From positions 1 through 64,000 of the forward strand of contig CAZSAK010000015.1 of NCBI GenBank assembly GCA_964605155.1: a stretch of 64,000 bases of DNA. Reading direction: 5' to 3'. Each line of letters begins with the position of its first letter. The first letter of the stretch is position 1. A program made the translations under genes and the position numbers. Below are positions 53,085-62,023 of the stretch, in pieces. Under the pieces are notes generated by a model, which saw only the letters and a list, made by a program, of their open reading frames with translations, did not search any database and was not told the DNA's origin. This stretch comes from CAZSAK01 sp964605155 (GTDB taxonomy: Bacteria > Pseudomonadota > Gammaproteobacteria > SZUA-140).

Positions 53085-54545
53085 ATGCCAATATCAAAAT
53101 TGATCCACGGCGTTTCTGCCGGGTCGTTACACCGTTTTTGCCGTTGGTCGGGATTGGCAACGATAATTCTGACCGTTACTCCAGTTCAAGCCACCACCGG
53201 ATATTTCTCCCTGGCATACGGAGCAAAATCAACGGGACTTTCAGGTGCCGTCGTGGCTAATCCCCAGGACTCACTGGCTGCGGCTGCTAATCCAGCCGGC
53301 ATGTCCCAGGTGGGTCCGCGGATAGATGCCGGTCTATTATTCTTTAGCCCCAGCCGGTCTGCAGAACTCGACCCCCGGGTGGTAGGCGGCAGTTTTCTGG
53401 TCGACGATACAAGTGACCGCAACCTGTTTCTGGTGCCAAGTTCTGGCTATACACGGAGGATCAATAATACACTCTGGAGTGGCATCAGTATTTACGGTAA
53501 CGGTGGAATGAATACCAGCTATCGCAGGAACATATACGATGAAACATCTGCTGTATTGGGTGCCTTCCAGGTGGGAGGCGCTTTTGCCGCAGCTGCGGTG
53601 CCGGAAGGCACCAAGACCGGGATGCCCGACACCGGAACTCTCGGGGTGGACCTTTCACAACTCATCGTCGCACCAACGTTAACCAAAGAGGTTGTACCGG
53701 ATCACTGGCTGGGCGCATCATTACTCATCGGTATACAACGCTTCGCCGCCCGTGGGTTTGGTAATTTCCAGTGCTTCACCCAGACCGCTGCTGCTGCAAA
53801 TACCGCCTCCGGCGCGTGCGCACCCGGAGGTGCCGGTCCACTTACCCCGGGTTTTGTCCCGTCACCATACCTGACAGATAATGGTTATGATATGTCTTAT
53901 GGCATGGGTATCCGGCTTGGCTGGATTGGCTCCATCAACGACACGCTTACACTGGGCGCAACCGCGGCCAGCAAGATCCGCATGAGTAAGTTCGACAAAT
54001 ACAAAGAATTGTTTGCCGAAGGAGGTGATTTTGATATCCCGGCGAATTACGCCCTCGGCGTTGCTATACAGACTACACCGGAGCTAAAGATATCATTCGA
54101 TTATCAACGGATTCTTCATGGGGATATCAAAGCCATCAATAATCCCGGACCGATTCAATCTGCAGCCGGACCCGCCCTGCCACCCGGAACAGGTTTGCTG
54201 GGCACGAGCAATGGTCTTGGTTACGGCTGGCAGGATATCGATGTTTATCGCCTGGGCGCGGCCTACACATATAATACCAAGTGGATATTGCGAGCAGGCC
54301 TAGCATACAACGATAATCCGATACCGGACGACCAGTTACTCTTTAATATAACAGCACCTGGGGTCGTCAAACGACATTTAACACTCGGCTTTACATACAA
54401 GCCTGAAGAAGATCGCGAGTTTAATGCCGCCTACATGCATGCCTTCAAAGAACGTCAATCGATCGATACAACCGCATTCGGCATTCCGGGAGCTAACGAG
54501 ATGTATCAAAATGCCATCGACCTCAGTTATTCCTGGTTGTTTTGA
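53085..54545 (+). CDS. OmpP1/FadL/TodX family outer-membrane transporter
   Basis: A 486-aa beta-barrel that takes up hydrophobic compounds. After a signal peptide (cleavage about residue 37, PVQA), the mature N-terminus has the family pattern GYFSLAYGAKSTGLSGAVVA and DSLAAAANPAGMSQVG (hatch NPA motif). Many amphipathic strands follow, ending YQNAIDLSYSWLF with terminal Phe. A Cys pair near residues 228 and 245 (FQCFTQ and GACAPGG) could form an extracellular disulfide. The substrate is not predictable. Confidence 0.93.
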   Translation: MPISKLIHGVSAGSLHRFCRWSGLATIILTVTPVQATTGYFSLAYGAKSTGLSGAVVANPQDSLAAAANPAGMSQVGPRIDAGLLFFSPSRSAELDPRVVGGSFLVDDTSDRNLFLVPSSGYTRRINNTLWSGISIYGNGGMNTSYRRNIYDETSAVLGAFQVGGAFAAAAVPEGTKTGMPDTGTLGVDLSQLIVAPTLTKEVVPDHWLGASLLIGIQRFAARGFGNFQCFTQTAAAANTASGACAPGGAGPLTPGFVPSPYLTDNGYDMSYGMGIRLGWIGSINDTLTLGATAASKIRMSKFDKYKELFAEGGDFDIPANYALGVAIQTTPELKISFDYQRILHGDIKAINNPGPIQSAAGPALPPGTGLLGTSNGLGYGWQDIDVYRLGAAYTYNTKWILRAGLAYNDNPIPDDQLLFNITAPGVVKRHLTLGFTYKPEEDREFNAAYMHAFKERQSIDTTAFGIPGANEMYQNAIDLSYSWLF

Positions 54546-54681
54546 TTCTATATAATATACATATAATCAATAAGTTATTACTAGATATTTCAAGCTGAGG
54601 ATTAGACTGGTATGACTTCATCTGCTAGGATATCAAATACCTGTATTGTTACTGTACTAACAACCTGTCCGGGTGTAAGCG

Positions 54682-55113
54682 TTGGTTGAATTCACTCCAG
54701 TATCATCTACCATTGGCGGCATCATGATCGGCCTGGCCGCCGCCGGCCTGTACCATTTCACCGGTAAAATTCTGGGTGTCAGCAATATTACCTCTGAATT
54801 GATGAACCGTAATCACCGCCACAAGGTGTGGCGGTTAATATTCATTGCCGGAATTATATCAGGTGGCCTGCTGTTGTTATGGTTAACCCCTACCATTATC
54901 GCCCATGAAAGTCCTCGTAGCCTTATGACGCTTATTATGGCGGGATTGCTGGTGGGATATGGCTCCTCACTTGGACGTGGTTGCACCAGCGGGCATGGCA
55001 TCTGCGGCATTACCCGTTTATCTGATCGGGCGATCGTCGCAGTCCTGATATTCATGGCCACCGGGATGCTGACGGTTTTTATAAGCGATCATATCTTTGC
55101 GGGGCAGTTTTAA
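54682..55113 (+). CDS. YeeE/YedE family transporter subunit, PmpA-like
   Basis: A 143-aa membrane protein with four hydrophobic helices and the family's conserved loop GRGCTSGHGICGITRLS (about residues 93-109), whose Cys is used for thiosulfate or related sulfur passage in YeeE. It is a half-size form that pairs with the next gene; its TAA and the next ATG share a base (TAATG). Starts at TTG 54682. Such pairs occur with sulfur-oxidation genes, consistent with the SQR-like gene at 59081. Confidence 0.9.
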   Translation: MVEFTPVSSTIGGIMIGLAAAGLYHFTGKILGVSNITSELMNRNHRHKVWRLIFIAGIISGGLLLLWLTPTIIAHESPRSLMTLIMAGLLVGYGSSLGRGCTSGHGICGITRLSDRAIVAVLIFMATGMLTVFISDHIFAGQF

Positions 55114-55577
55114 TGTTCTATATCACGGTCTTTTTGTGCGGCATCCTGTTTGCGGTCGGTCTGGGTATCTCCGGGATGACTCAACCTGCAAAAATTATCG
55201 CATTTCTGGATGTCTCTGGTGACTGGGATGCAAGCCTGCTGTTCGTAATGGGAGGAGCCATCGCAGTCAATATGGTATTCTATAGACTGTCTTCGCGTCG
55301 CTCTCAACCGGTTTTTCAGGATCGTTTCATCATCCCATCACGTCGGGGAATAAATTCCCGTCTGATCATAGGCTCAGGCCTGTTCGGGGTTGGCTGGGGA
55401 CTCTCCGGCTACTGCCCGGGGCCAGCCTGGGTGGCTTCGGTCAACGGAGCATTGTCAACGCTTGTCTTTCTGATATCGATGTTAGTTGGTATGTATCTGT
55501 TTCAGATTCTGCAGACTGAGGACTCACCTCCCGGCATAACAGAAAATAATGCAGATACAGAACAAAGCTGTGGCTAG
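55113..55577 (+). CDS. YeeE/YedE family transporter subunit, PmpB-like (DUF6691)
   Basis: The 154-aa partner of the PmpA-like protein, with four hydrophobic helices, the opening GILFAVGLGISGMTQPAKII and the conserved GWGLSGYCPGPAW (about residues 93-105) carrying the second channel Cys. Its two-gene arrangement equals one full-length YeeE. Likely cargo is a small sulfur species; direction is unknown. Confidence 0.9.
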   Translation: MFYITVFLCGILFAVGLGISGMTQPAKIIAFLDVSGDWDASLLFVMGGAIAVNMVFYRLSSRRSQPVFQDRFIIPSRRGINSRLIIGSGLFGVGWGLSGYCPGPAWVASVNGALSTLVFLISMLVGMYLFQILQTEDSPPGITENNADTEQSCG

Positions 55578-55673
55578 AAAAATCGCCTTTCGGGAGAAGT
55601 TGAGAACATATACAACTACTGATAATCGACAGGTCCCAATAGCAGCCTACATCATATAATCAGGCCCTGTGAC

Positions 55674-55972
55674 TTAGGACCCAACTCCCACTCCATATTG
55701 ATCAATATTTTTCGCTCGATACATGGCATTATCCGCTCTTGCCATGCAACTTCCTTGCAGGTGTCTGAGTCGCAACGTTGCGATGCCAGCAATGCAATTT
55801 ATTCGCTCAGATTTTGTTCGCAGGATGAGGATGAATTTGGCCGGGAATAGAGCACTCTCCTGATTCATATGAGGCAGTGACAAGGCGAATACGTAACTAC
55901 TCAGTCGTGCAATAATGGTTTTTTCCAGTAGCTGCCCGTTGTCATCAGCAACCGCCTCGGTGTAACTCTCGC
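55674..55972 (-). pseudogene. Remnant of a GGDEF-domain gene
   Basis: The frame ends with ARADNAMYRAKNIDQYGVG, the unmistakable last helix of a GGDEF domain, preceded by INCIAGIAT in place of the usual SIGIA strand. The GGDEF signature itself and most of the domain are missing, and the frame is broken by stops before 55972. It is a decayed diguanylate cyclase fragment, near the intact GGDEF-EAL gene but on the other strand. The remainder of 55578-56377 shows nothing else. Confidence 0.65.
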
Positions 55973-56377
55973 TGTCAAAGCGAGGGTGCCATCATTATCA
56001 AAATGCTCCAGACCGCTATCTTATTCACCCGGATACTTCACTCCGTATCGAGTAATAACATAATTTATTGTTTTTTATAGAGAAATAAAATCAACGGCTT
56101 CTTATAGAATACATAACTTAATAAAGAATATTGATGTTTAATCAATAGGTTATCGAGATCCGATAGCGACCACGCTGATTTAAAGTCCGGGGAGTCGCCG
56201 GTCGATATGTGTTTGATCAGACTTGATTATTGGCGATTTTCCGGAGGGGCCATCGTGAAATATTTCTACGTTAACACCCGATTATATCAGGTTACATTCA
56301 CTATTCAGCGAAATATGGTTAACAACAATATCCCAATACACTCCTGTTTTCGCCATATACCGTAATTTTATTACCGT

Positions 56378-58999
56378 ATGAAATCCCCTCGCTCACTACC
56401 TGCCACAAAATCCAGTATTTCAAATACTGCAATTCCGGATGTAAGAAAACGGTACACCCTGAAACACAGGTACATCATTGGAGCAATATTGATATGGGTT
56501 ATATTGATCTATTTAACGGTATCCGGTGCCCAAAACGAGATAGACAGAGAGACCAAGAACCTTAAAGTCGAGACAGAACAGCAAACCATTTCAAAGTCAA
56601 AAGTGCTGTCTACTATATTTCGGGAACTTTATGTAGTAACACGTACGATTTCGTTATTACCTGCCATCCGTAAAGTTGATCCACAGAATCGGTCCACTGC
56701 AGAAGACGATGTCATCGATGGGAAACGGTTTGATAGAGATGATGCGAAAACAGTTCAACAATTATACAACCATGCTGCATCTATAGCATCGGTTTCGGAG
56801 ATCTATGTCGTGTATGACAGATTCAGGCCTGATCTCGGCCAAGTGCCCTTCATAATGTTCGATGATGTAATTGTAGACCGAATTCACAACGCGCATTTGA
56901 AAAACAAAAAACTGGGTAATGCCGGCGATCCCTCAGATATTCCTATAGAAGATGAATCTGAAGAGTATGCATATCTACAGAGACTACTAGATCATTTTCG
57001 TAAAAAATATCCGAGATTGCCGCCCACAGCACCAGATGGAATAGGTGTAGATATCTCTCCTGTAATGATTACCTGCGATAATAGCCAGTTCTTGTCAATT
57101 CGAAATGGAAATCCGCAAAATCGGCTTGGAGTGCTTATCTCGGTTCCGATATTCGATGATGGCGATGGTAAATTCAAGGGTCTGATATCGACTATTGTTC
57201 GAACTAATGTGTTTGAGGCACATTTGGTCAATTGGCCATTTATCCCCACTTCAGATTCGGAACGGCGGAAATTAAATTTAGATGGAGTGGATTTAAACGG
57301 CCCTGTTTCCAATTATCTACTCGAGGATAAGGCGAATGGTGTTTATATCTTTGATCGTCGTAATTCACAGATTCCGCAATATATAAATGGTAGTTTGCAT
57401 TCAATGATAGATTTTTCGCAGCCCGTTACATTTGATGGCAAACACAAATGGACATTACATCAGTTTATACCGCATACAAAGGTTCAGGCAATCAAGAATG
57501 AGATCTATCAAGCGCTTATATATCGCATTATCAACATTACAATACTCCTGCTCGTAATAATCGGAGGTATCTGGCTTTTTTTGCAGCGACGTATAACAAC
57601 TGAAATGGAAACACTTGCGAGCATTGATTCCCTGACCGATTTACCAAATCGTCGCATCCTTGCCAAGAAAATCACAAACTCGCTGATAACTGCTCAGAAA
57701 AACCAGCAACAATGTGCCCTGGTTATGGTGGACCTCGATGATTTCAAACTTGTTAATGATTCAATTGGTCATGCGGCTGGCGACCAGCTTTTGAAAGAAG
57801 TGGGACGACGTTTCAAGGATATACTACGCAGTACCGACGTAGTGGAGCATTTATCTCGGTCGGAAATTAAGGGCGAATTCGCACCAATCGTTGGTCGCCT
57901 TGGTGGAGACGAGTTTCTCATTATATTACCGAATGTCGGCTATATGAATCAGGCCGTATTAGTCACTGAACGACTTATGGCAGTACTATCGAAACCCATA
58001 GAAGTTGAGGGTTATTCTACATACATCCATGCAAGTATGGGTATCGCATTATACCCTATCCATGGTGACAACGCTGATATTCTATTGCGTCGCGCCGATA
58101 ACGCTATGTATGCAGCCAAAAGCAAAAATGGTAATAGCATGGCAGTATATAACGAGGATCTTAACTATGCTTCTACACGCCATTTGGAATTGATGAGTGA
58201 TTTACATGTTGCTTTGGCCGATGAACAATTTGTCCTAAAGTATCGTCCATTATTAGAAGTCGCAAGAAATGAAATACACCTGGTAGAGGTTGTGAGGTGC
58301 TGGCATCATCCTAGGCTTGGATGGATCACACCTAATGAATTTATTCCGTTACTTGAAAAGTCCGGTCTTATTGTGATGGTTGGTGAATGGGTTCTACGAA
58401 ACTCTTGCCGTCAATTGAAGCATTGGAAACAGGCTGGCTCACCAATTGAGCGAATATCTGTAAATGTATCAATGGTACAACTGACCCAATCTGACTTCGC
58501 AACCAGTGCGTTTGAAATATTGAATGAAGAAGGTATAAGCCCGGAATCAGTTATGATCGAGATTACTGAATCTGTCGTGATGGATGATCCAGGAACACTA
58601 CTGCAACAGCTCAACAAACTCCGTGAAATAGGTATACAAATAGTCCTCAATGACATCGGCACTGGTAATTCATCACTCATTCACCTGTTACGGTTACCGG
58701 TAGATGCCCTTAAAATCGATTACTCACTGGTAAACCAGATTGAAAGCGAACTGGGTAAGTCCGCTGTTATTTCACTATGCGATCTGACTCATCTTATGAA
58801 AATTCAGTTTATAGCCGAGGGTGTTGTAACTTCCGAGGAGTGTCAAATGCTGATAGAAGCAGGTTGCCAGTATATACAAGGTAGTATTATTTCCAGCGCC
58901 CTGCCTCCCGAAGAAGTAGACAGGTTATTGCAGTCTTTTGACGCCAAATCTGTATTCTCGGAGGAAAACCATAGCTCTACATTGATTACATCAAATTAA
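56378..58999 (+). CDS. Membrane GGDEF domain protein with degenerate EAL domain
   Basis: The 873 aa have a membrane helix (about residues 31-50), a periplasmic sensor of about 335 residues (dCache-like, with DNSQFLSIRNGNPQNRLGVL), a second helix (about 388-404), and an intact GGDEF domain with RLGGDEFLIIL (about 507-517). A C-terminal EAL-like domain follows. There the EAL triplet is EVV (HLVEVVRCW, about 633), DDFGTG is NDIGTG (about 758) and the final PLP region is ISSALP, while NVSMVQL, ITES and AEGV persist. Cyclase activity is likely; the EAL part probably binds c-di-GMP or is inactive. The gene looks AT-rich against its neighbours. Confidence 0.9.
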   Translation: MKSPRSLPATKSSISNTAIPDVRKRYTLKHRYIIGAILIWVILIYLTVSGAQNEIDRETKNLKVETEQQTISKSKVLSTIFRELYVVTRTISLLPAIRKVDPQNRSTAEDDVIDGKRFDRDDAKTVQQLYNHAASIASVSEIYVVYDRFRPDLGQVPFIMFDDVIVDRIHNAHLKNKKLGNAGDPSDIPIEDESEEYAYLQRLLDHFRKKYPRLPPTAPDGIGVDISPVMITCDNSQFLSIRNGNPQNRLGVLISVPIFDDGDGKFKGLISTIVRTNVFEAHLVNWPFIPTSDSERRKLNLDGVDLNGPVSNYLLEDKANGVYIFDRRNSQIPQYINGSLHSMIDFSQPVTFDGKHKWTLHQFIPHTKVQAIKNEIYQALIYRIINITILLLVIIGGIWLFLQRRITTEMETLASIDSLTDLPNRRILAKKITNSLITAQKNQQQCALVMVDLDDFKLVNDSIGHAAGDQLLKEVGRRFKDILRSTDVVEHLSRSEIKGEFAPIVGRLGGDEFLIILPNVGYMNQAVLVTERLMAVLSKPIEVEGYSTYIHASMGIALYPIHGDNADILLRRADNAMYAAKSKNGNSMAVYNEDLNYASTRHLELMSDLHVALADEQFVLKYRPLLEVARNEIHLVEVVRCWHHPRLGWITPNEFIPLLEKSGLIVMVGEWVLRNSCRQLKHWKQAGSPIERISVNVSMVQLTQSDFATSAFEILNEEGISPESVMIEITESVVMDDPGTLLQQLNKLREIGIQIVLNDIGTGNSSLIHLLRLPVDALKIDYSLVNQIESELGKSAVISLCDLTHLMKIQFIAEGVVTSEECQMLIEAGCQYIQGSIISSALPPEEVDRLLQSFDAKSVFSEENHSSTLITSN

Positions 59000-59080
59000 T
59001 TTTTTAAGACAGAAATACATAAAGAGAATAATTGAGAGATATTGCTGTTGTACACATGCAAATGTTTAATGCCCAGATGC

Positions 59081-60352
59081 CTATTTCACGCGGTCTACTC
59101 CCATTACCTTCAGAATATATTTTTCATATAACGGTTCCGAGCTGCCCTTTTTCATTTTACGCAGAAAGTATTTCTCAAAAGCCACCTTGGCAGTATGGAC
59201 CCATTTACCTTTTTTCATCCAGCTGACATTACGCGGCGGGATCTGCGGTAGAGCTACAAACGCCGCACCGGTATCTCCCATATCGGCCAGACAGATTGCA
59301 TTCCAGGTGCCCTCATTAGTGGGCGCCTTACCTTGCAGTTCTTCAGCAATATTTTGCACAATCGTGGTAACCATGGATTCGATCATGTAGCCGGTCTTGG
59401 GTGTACCCGTCGGCACTGGTGTTGCCTCTACCGGTGGTATAGCGATGCACACTCCTGCCGAATAGATATTGTGATACTTGGGGCTACGTTGGTGTTTATC
59501 GACCAGCACAAAGCCGCGCGGGTTACATAATCCTTCCACCGCTGAAACGGCATCCACTCCCTTGAATGCCGGCAGTATCATCGAATAATTGAAAGTTAAT
59601 TCGTGTTCCTTGATTTGCTCACCTAGCTCATTTATTTCCGAAACAATCATTTTCCGGTTTTCCACTTTGTTGATCTTGGCGTTGGTAATCCATCTGATAT
59701 GACGCTGGCGCAGCTCGGATTCCAGCAGACCTTTGGAATCGCCGACGCCTCCAAGGCCCAGGTGTCCGATGTAGGGTTCACTGGTAACATAGGTCATGGG
59801 TACACGATCACGCAGCTTGCGCTTGCGCAGGTCGGCATCCAGAATAAAGGCATATTCATAGGCTGGACCGAAACAACTGGCTCCCTGTGCGGCACCGACT
59901 ATGATATGGCCGGGATCTTTCAGGAATTCCTGATACGCGTTATAGGCCTGTTCGGCATGATCAGTTGTACAGATTGATTGCGTATGACCGGTGGCGGGAC
60001 CAAGACCTTCTATCTCTTCAAAGGCCAGCTTGGGGCCGGTAGTAATAATCAGGTAATCATAATTGACGCTATTGCCGTCGGCCAGTTGTACACTATTGTT
60101 TTCGGAGTCTATCTTTGTAACGGTCTGTCCGATAAAATCGATGCCCTTGCGTTCCAGGTAGGGCTTGAGAGGAATGGTAATGTCCGTGCGTTTACGCCAA
60201 CCGACACTCAACCAGGGGTTGGATGGTACGAATTGAAAACAATCCGTTGCATTGATAACTGTGACCTTGTGTTCTCTGCCAAGTACATCTCGGGCTTCAT
60301 AGGCAGCGGGCATTCCACCTGTACCTGCACCAAGTATTATGATATGCGCCAT
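59081..60352 (-). CDS. Sulfide:quinone oxidoreductase-like FAD protein
   Basis: The 423 aa have the FAD loop GAGTGGMPAAYEARD (about residues 8-22), VPSNPWLSVGWRKR, the conserved Cys in GAAQGASCFGPAYEYAF (about 163), a further Cys in EGLCNPRG, and AGVCIAIPPVEATPVPTG with PKTGYMIESM near the C-terminus. This layout fits SQR-type flavoproteins that oxidise sulfide and pass electrons to quinone at the membrane. The subtype is not assigned, and a persulfide or NADH-type relative remains possible. GGAG lies 8 bases before the ATG. Confidence 0.88.
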   Translation of the reverse strand: MAHIIILGAGTGGMPAAYEARDVLGREHKVTVINATDCFQFVPSNPWLSVGWRKRTDITIPLKPYLERKGIDFIGQTVTKIDSENNSVQLADGNSVNYDYLIITTGPKLAFEEIEGLGPATGHTQSICTTDHAEQAYNAYQEFLKDPGHIIVGAAQGASCFGPAYEYAFILDADLRKRKLRDRVPMTYVTSEPYIGHLGLGGVGDSKGLLESELRQRHIRWITNAKINKVENRKMIVSEINELGEQIKEHELTFNYSMILPAFKGVDAVSAVEGLCNPRGFVLVDKHQRSPKYHNIYSAGVCIAIPPVEATPVPTGTPKTGYMIESMVTTIVQNIAEELQGKAPTNEGTWNAICLADMGDTGAAFVALPQIPPRNVSWMKKGKWVHTAKVAFEKYFLRKMKKGSSEPLYEKYILKVMGVDRVK

Positions 60353-60744
60353 TTCTTACTCCTTCTACTGCTATCTATAAACTGTGATGAAGCTGCTTAG
60401 CTATATTGAGCGGTTTTATCCAATATTACTTTCAGGGATAGCTAACGATGATCCACTACGCTAAGTTTCTTACCTGATCATTATCCAGCCAATGTCATAG
60501 TAGGATGATATACGGCGCTTTACCCATGAAACAAGGTTACTGCATTATATAGGTGAACAAATTAATTATAATATTTAAAAACAATTACTTATCAAAAAAA
60601 GATAGTGGGATTATGGCATATTGCGGGATAAAGGCGATTCTGGATATCTAGCATTGCCAGTGCCGTCAGGATTAATCCAAACAACATGCTGATGATATTG
60701 GAAGAGCATAAAGTGATGATTGGTCCCTTGATGCCCTGAATTAT
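60353..60744. other. Intergenic region between TPMT-family and SQR-like genes, with a hydrophobic frame
   Basis: About 390 bp, AT-rich. Immediately after the methyltransferase stop, the same minus-strand frame continues for 50 sense codons to a stop at 60592, including ISMLFGLILTALAMLD, which looks like a membrane helix. This may be a gene remnant or chance. No other gene or clear promoter was seen. Confidence 0.35.
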
Positions 60745-61389
60745 TCAAGTATCTTTATTTTTTAGCAACCAAACACTCTCTTTTGCTTCACATATCCCTT
60801 TTAATCCACCAGTCACATTTGAACTTTCAATAAGCGTTATATCATAAGTGTCTCTGTAATGTTTATATACTTCTTCGCGACTAATAGAAAAAGGAGGACC
60901 TTCCATTAAGGTTTGATCGTACTCAAAGCAAATAAGTAACTGTGGCGCTTGACCCGTAATTTTCCTTATATGTCTTGTGTATCGACTGCGCATTTTCTCG
61001 GGCAAGGCTACCAAAGCAGCTCTATCATAAATTGCGTCGACTGGGCCAAGCATATCGCCTGACATGTTGAATAAGTCACCAACATAAATGTTGATATTTG
61101 TTGCGCTGTACTGAATTACACCTTCACTTTTTGATATCCCGGGTTCCACTCCAAGCTCCCTGAATAACTGCTTGATGGCCAACTCACTCAACTCGACACC
61201 TACAATACGATAGCCATTGGATAGCAACCAGGCGATATCGAGAGTTTTACCACATAAAGGTAAAAATACACGACTGTCCTCCTCTAAAGACAGCTCTTTG
61301 AAATGTTTGACCAGCAGAGGGTTGGCTTCGGTTTTGTGGAACCCGATTTCGTTTGTTTCCCATCTTTGATGCCAAAAATTTGCATCCAT
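60745..61389 (-). CDS. tpm: Thiopurine S-methyltransferase family protein
   Basis: A 214-aa SAM-dependent methyltransferase with the TPMT layout: MDANFWHQRWETNEIGFH, then VFLPLCGKTLDIAWLLSNGY (SAM motif), VGVELSELAIKQLF, GDLFNMSGD and IYDRAALVALPEKMRSRY. Bacterial members methylate selenium, tellurium or sulfur compounds; the native substrate here is unknown. The start at 61389 has AAAGGAA seven bases upstream; the longer open frame to 61488 is not supported. Confidence 0.94.
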   Translation of the reverse strand: MDANFWHQRWETNEIGFHKTEANPLLVKHFKELSLEEDSRVFLPLCGKTLDIAWLLSNGYRIVGVELSELAIKQLFRELGVEPGISKSEGVIQYSATNINIYVGDLFNMSGDMLGPVDAIYDRAALVALPEKMRSRYTRHIRKITGQAPQLLICFEYDQTLMEGPPFSISREEVYKHYRDTYDITLIESSNVTGGLKGICEAKESVWLLKNKDT

Positions 61390-61468
61390 AAAAATTCCTT
61401 TCGTACATAATTTGAAATTATAGGACCAGACACCACTTCCCGGGCTTCGGGTCTCCCGTTGCTTGTGT

Positions 61469-61741
61469 CTAGCTCTTGAGGCGGGCAATAACTAATGAAA
61501 ATGCGGTAACCATTATTATAAACACGCCAAGCCACCTGATACTTCTATTTTTATGCTCTATCCCTTGCTTCGTAAGACAGTTGTTAAAAAACATACTAAA
61601 GATTTCTACAAAAAGCCCGGTTCTTCCCGCGGATGGAATTGTATTCTTAAGCCAACCTATGAAATGCCTGGCAAAGAATATTATTACGATGCCAATAACA
61701 GCAAAATAGGTTAATGCCATAAATAATAACACCATATTCAT
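61469..61741 (-). CDS. Possible small membrane protein (90 aa)
   Basis: The frame opens MNMVLLFMALTYFAVIGIVI, contains a short polar loop with IGWLKNTIPSAGRTG and ends with a second hydrophobic segment (WLGVFIIMVTAFSLVIA). It lies 80 bp upstream of the TPMT-family gene on the same strand. Two well-formed helices argue for a real gene; absence of a ribosome site and of any family keeps confidence modest. Confidence 0.45.
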   Translation of the reverse strand: MNMVLLFMALTYFAVIGIVIIFFARHFIGWLKNTIPSAGRTGLFVEIFSMFFNNCLTKQGIEHKNRSIRWLGVFIIMVTAFSLVIARLKS

Positions 61742-62023
61742 AGGCTGGTACTATAAGAACCATTAAGTGTATAAAGGCTGATCACACTTTTTTTACCTGG
61801 CATATATAATTTTAAGTCTGGTTTCGGAATTGATAGCCTGGATGCCCGTTGGATCATAGTTCACTGTTCTTAACACACCGCACTGCGAGTCTTTCCGTTG
61901 CCGGCTGTGTATATACTGGACGGTGACAATAGGTATTTACAGTGGACCAGTAGACTTACGACGTATTATTTTGTGTAAAAATCGATACTTCTGCTGCTCC
62001 GCCTGCTTTTTGTTGCGATACCG

